NCBI GenBank assembly: GCA_002633005.1
Contig: NMRA01000066.1
Location: 957,912-1,013,191 of the forward strand
Length of the DNA: 55,280 nucleotides
Direction: 5' to 3'
Source: Phoronis australis
Lineage: Eukaryota > Phoronida > Phoronidae
The notes under the pieces were generated by a model. It ran no database searches and was not told the origin of the DNA. It saw only the letters and a list, made by a program, of their open reading frames with translations. Position numbers and translations under genes: made by a program. Positions 53,982-55,280 of this stretch are shown here, piece by piece (position 1 is the stretch's first letter; each line of letters begins with the position of its first letter).

Positions 53982-54442
53982 ATGCATTGGGTTTGTGTTA
54001 CGTTAATTGCTGGGATAGGGAAGTTTAATTCCATTTAAATAGACTAAGGCAAGAAGTTCCTTCTTTAATTCAAACTTTTCGTTTTACAGTAAATTAGCTG
54101 GTCTAAGTCATCCTGGGGCTGTGTACTTTCGTATCGGTGATCAGATGGCCTATTGTTACTCAGTGTGCTATGCTTGACAAAAATTCAACAAAACTCTACA
54201 TTTTTATATACTTATATATATACAACATTTGAAACAGTTTGAAATGCAGTGAGGCGGCAGCCGGAAGACTCCACCCACTTTTGTCTCCTCTGCAGCCGAG
54301 GCCAGGCGCGTGACATACTTCACTTCCACCTGGATTGGCTCGTTAACATTGTCCCGCTCGCCGCTCCCCGGATCTGCTGCCGGGTGCTCGACTCCAGTGC
54401 GGTACACTTTTATAACGCCTGCCAAGCCAAGATCACCGACAG

Positions 54443-54952
54443 ATGTCACTTATGTCACACATGCGCAAACTTCTGCGCACAAGACTGAGTGACGTGGATT
54501 CTAATAAAAACCGGTCAAAACTTAAGAATTCGGTCAATTTTCTGTCTAAGAAATGCATATGCTTAAGAGAGATAAAAAAGAAGAAGAAGATGGTAAGTCT
54601 TAGAGGATTTCGAAGTTACGTTCCAACCAGTATTTGATCTGAAAGTATGGCAGTCAACGATGTTTTAAAAGGATACCAAACCCGATCACACATGCATGGA
54701 TGAAACTGGTTCCCCGGTACCATTTTGAAAAGGGATGTGTTTAATCCACTTTTACCCTTTCAGCTACTGTGAAAATACGAGTATGAGGTATATTTGTGGT
54801 TTATGATGTAAACTGTGAATGTATGTCAACGTTTTGCATTGTTTGTGGATGATCACATCATCGTTTAACCCTACTAAAACACGATATGCTTGTGCTTTAT
54901 AGGTGGTGGAAATCCATTCTCGAACATGGAGAAGAGCAGGGTACTGCAAGAA
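54443..54952 (+). CDS. Possible 5' exons of a plus-strand gene continuing past the window
   Basis: A strong donor (ATG|GTAAGT at 54593) ends a candidate exon in a GC-richer region. A second candidate exon, 54903-54952, has acceptor GCTTTATAG and donor GAA|GTGAGT. Two readings are possible. One starts at 54443 (MSLMSHMRKLLRTRLSDVDS … KKKKKM) and continues in phase. The other treats the first exon as 5' UTR and starts at ATG 54926 in good context (AAC ATG G), giving MEKSRVLQE. I prefer the second because its peptide looks more natural. No family recognised. Confidence 0.3.
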
Positions 54953-54977
54953 GTGAGTTTGTTCCCTTAACACTCGA

Positions 54978-55200
54978 GGGTTGGAATTTTCTGCTTTTAA
55001 GAGGATTTCCTCTTTTGTTTTTGATTTCCTCTTATTTGATTTCCAGTTTCCTCGTTTTATTTGTACTTAATTCATGCAAAAACGTTCATTTAAACAGTTA
55101 AATTTTACAACTCAAAAATTATTTCTATCCCACTTGCAAGCCTATTTATTTGTGGAACCATACATCACGTCCTTTTTGTCATTGGTCATTTCAAGTCCTG
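54978..55200 (+). repeat. Dispersed repeat R2, copy 2
   Basis: Same ordered blocks as 28930-29135, with an extra central stretch. It follows the candidate exon at 54903-54952, so it would lie in that gene's next intron. Confidence 0.7.
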
Positions 55201-55280
55201 AACACTCCACTATACTTATACTCAGCACAATTATTTCAGAGGGTACTTTGGAACAGACTGCCTTATTCACCAGACATGAC

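Noticed and set aside
54204-54449. 81-codon minus-strand frame (GLAGVIKVYRTGVEHPAADP …)
   Set aside because: The peptide looks natural, but no family is recognised and no convincing acceptor/donor pair was found. A TATA-like string inside it suggests promoter DNA. Kept only as a note in the findings.
1-55280. CRISPR array, operon, phage or other prokaryotic defence system
   Set aside because: No spaced identical short repeats or compact cotranscribed frames; the introns and gene content are animal nuclear.

Overview
This is animal nuclear genomic DNA. Coding is split into short exons with GT-AG introns, the AT-rich introns and spacers carry many dispersed repeats, and the genes encode typical metazoan nuclear proteins. 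The SINEs, MITE-like foldbacks and apparently divergent allele copies fit an outbred, probably marine, invertebrate. I cannot name the species from sequence alone.

Layout. (1) About 109-15140, minus strand: the 5' half of UPF2 (nonsense-mediated decay). It has an N-terminal basic/Ser-rich exon, a Glu/Lys coiled coil, MIF4G-1 and the acidic linker; the gene runs off the left edge. A three-exon block is present twice (2768-4321 and 4866-7000), joined at a single N (4860). (2) About 15130-15370: a likely divergent promoter with ETS-, YY1- and E2F-like sites between UPF2 and MCM10. (3) 16132-38132, plus strand: a complete MCM10 replication-factor gene, 21 coding exons, about 1137 aa, with an N terminus carrying five acidic repeats. 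(4) 39547-39783, minus: a possible 74-codon small gene or terminal exon with its own poly(A) signal, head to head with NUDT16. (5) 39871-42463, plus: a complete three-exon NUDT16-like Nudix hydrolase (221 aa). (6) 42464-48343: repeat-rich spacer. (7) 48344-50834, minus: a two-exon dispanin/CD225-like two-pass membrane protein (230 aa), with a large foldback element, a tRNA-derived SINE and a palindromic MITE in its intron. (8) 50835-55280: mostly unassigned, with a CpG-rich patch near 51.3-51.7 kb and the possible 5' exons of a plus-strand gene at 54.4-54.95 kb.

Two of the three N positions (4860 and 33587) separate near-identical copies that end and start exactly at the N. I read both as unmerged overlapping haplotype contigs, not biological duplications. 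The first adds 162 extra in-frame codons to UPF2, so a gene predictor would accept it without warning.

The genes are not an operon-like system. UPF2 (RNA surveillance) and MCM10 (replication initiation) appear to share a promoter region; NUDT16 and the membrane protein are independent. The most unusual material is the five-repeat acidic N terminus of MCM10, a strong MITE hairpin inside the MCM10 3' UTR, a two-copy tRNA-headed SINE with a conserved body, a roughly 545-bp foldback element, and a THAP-type zinc-finger remnant in a UPF2 intron.
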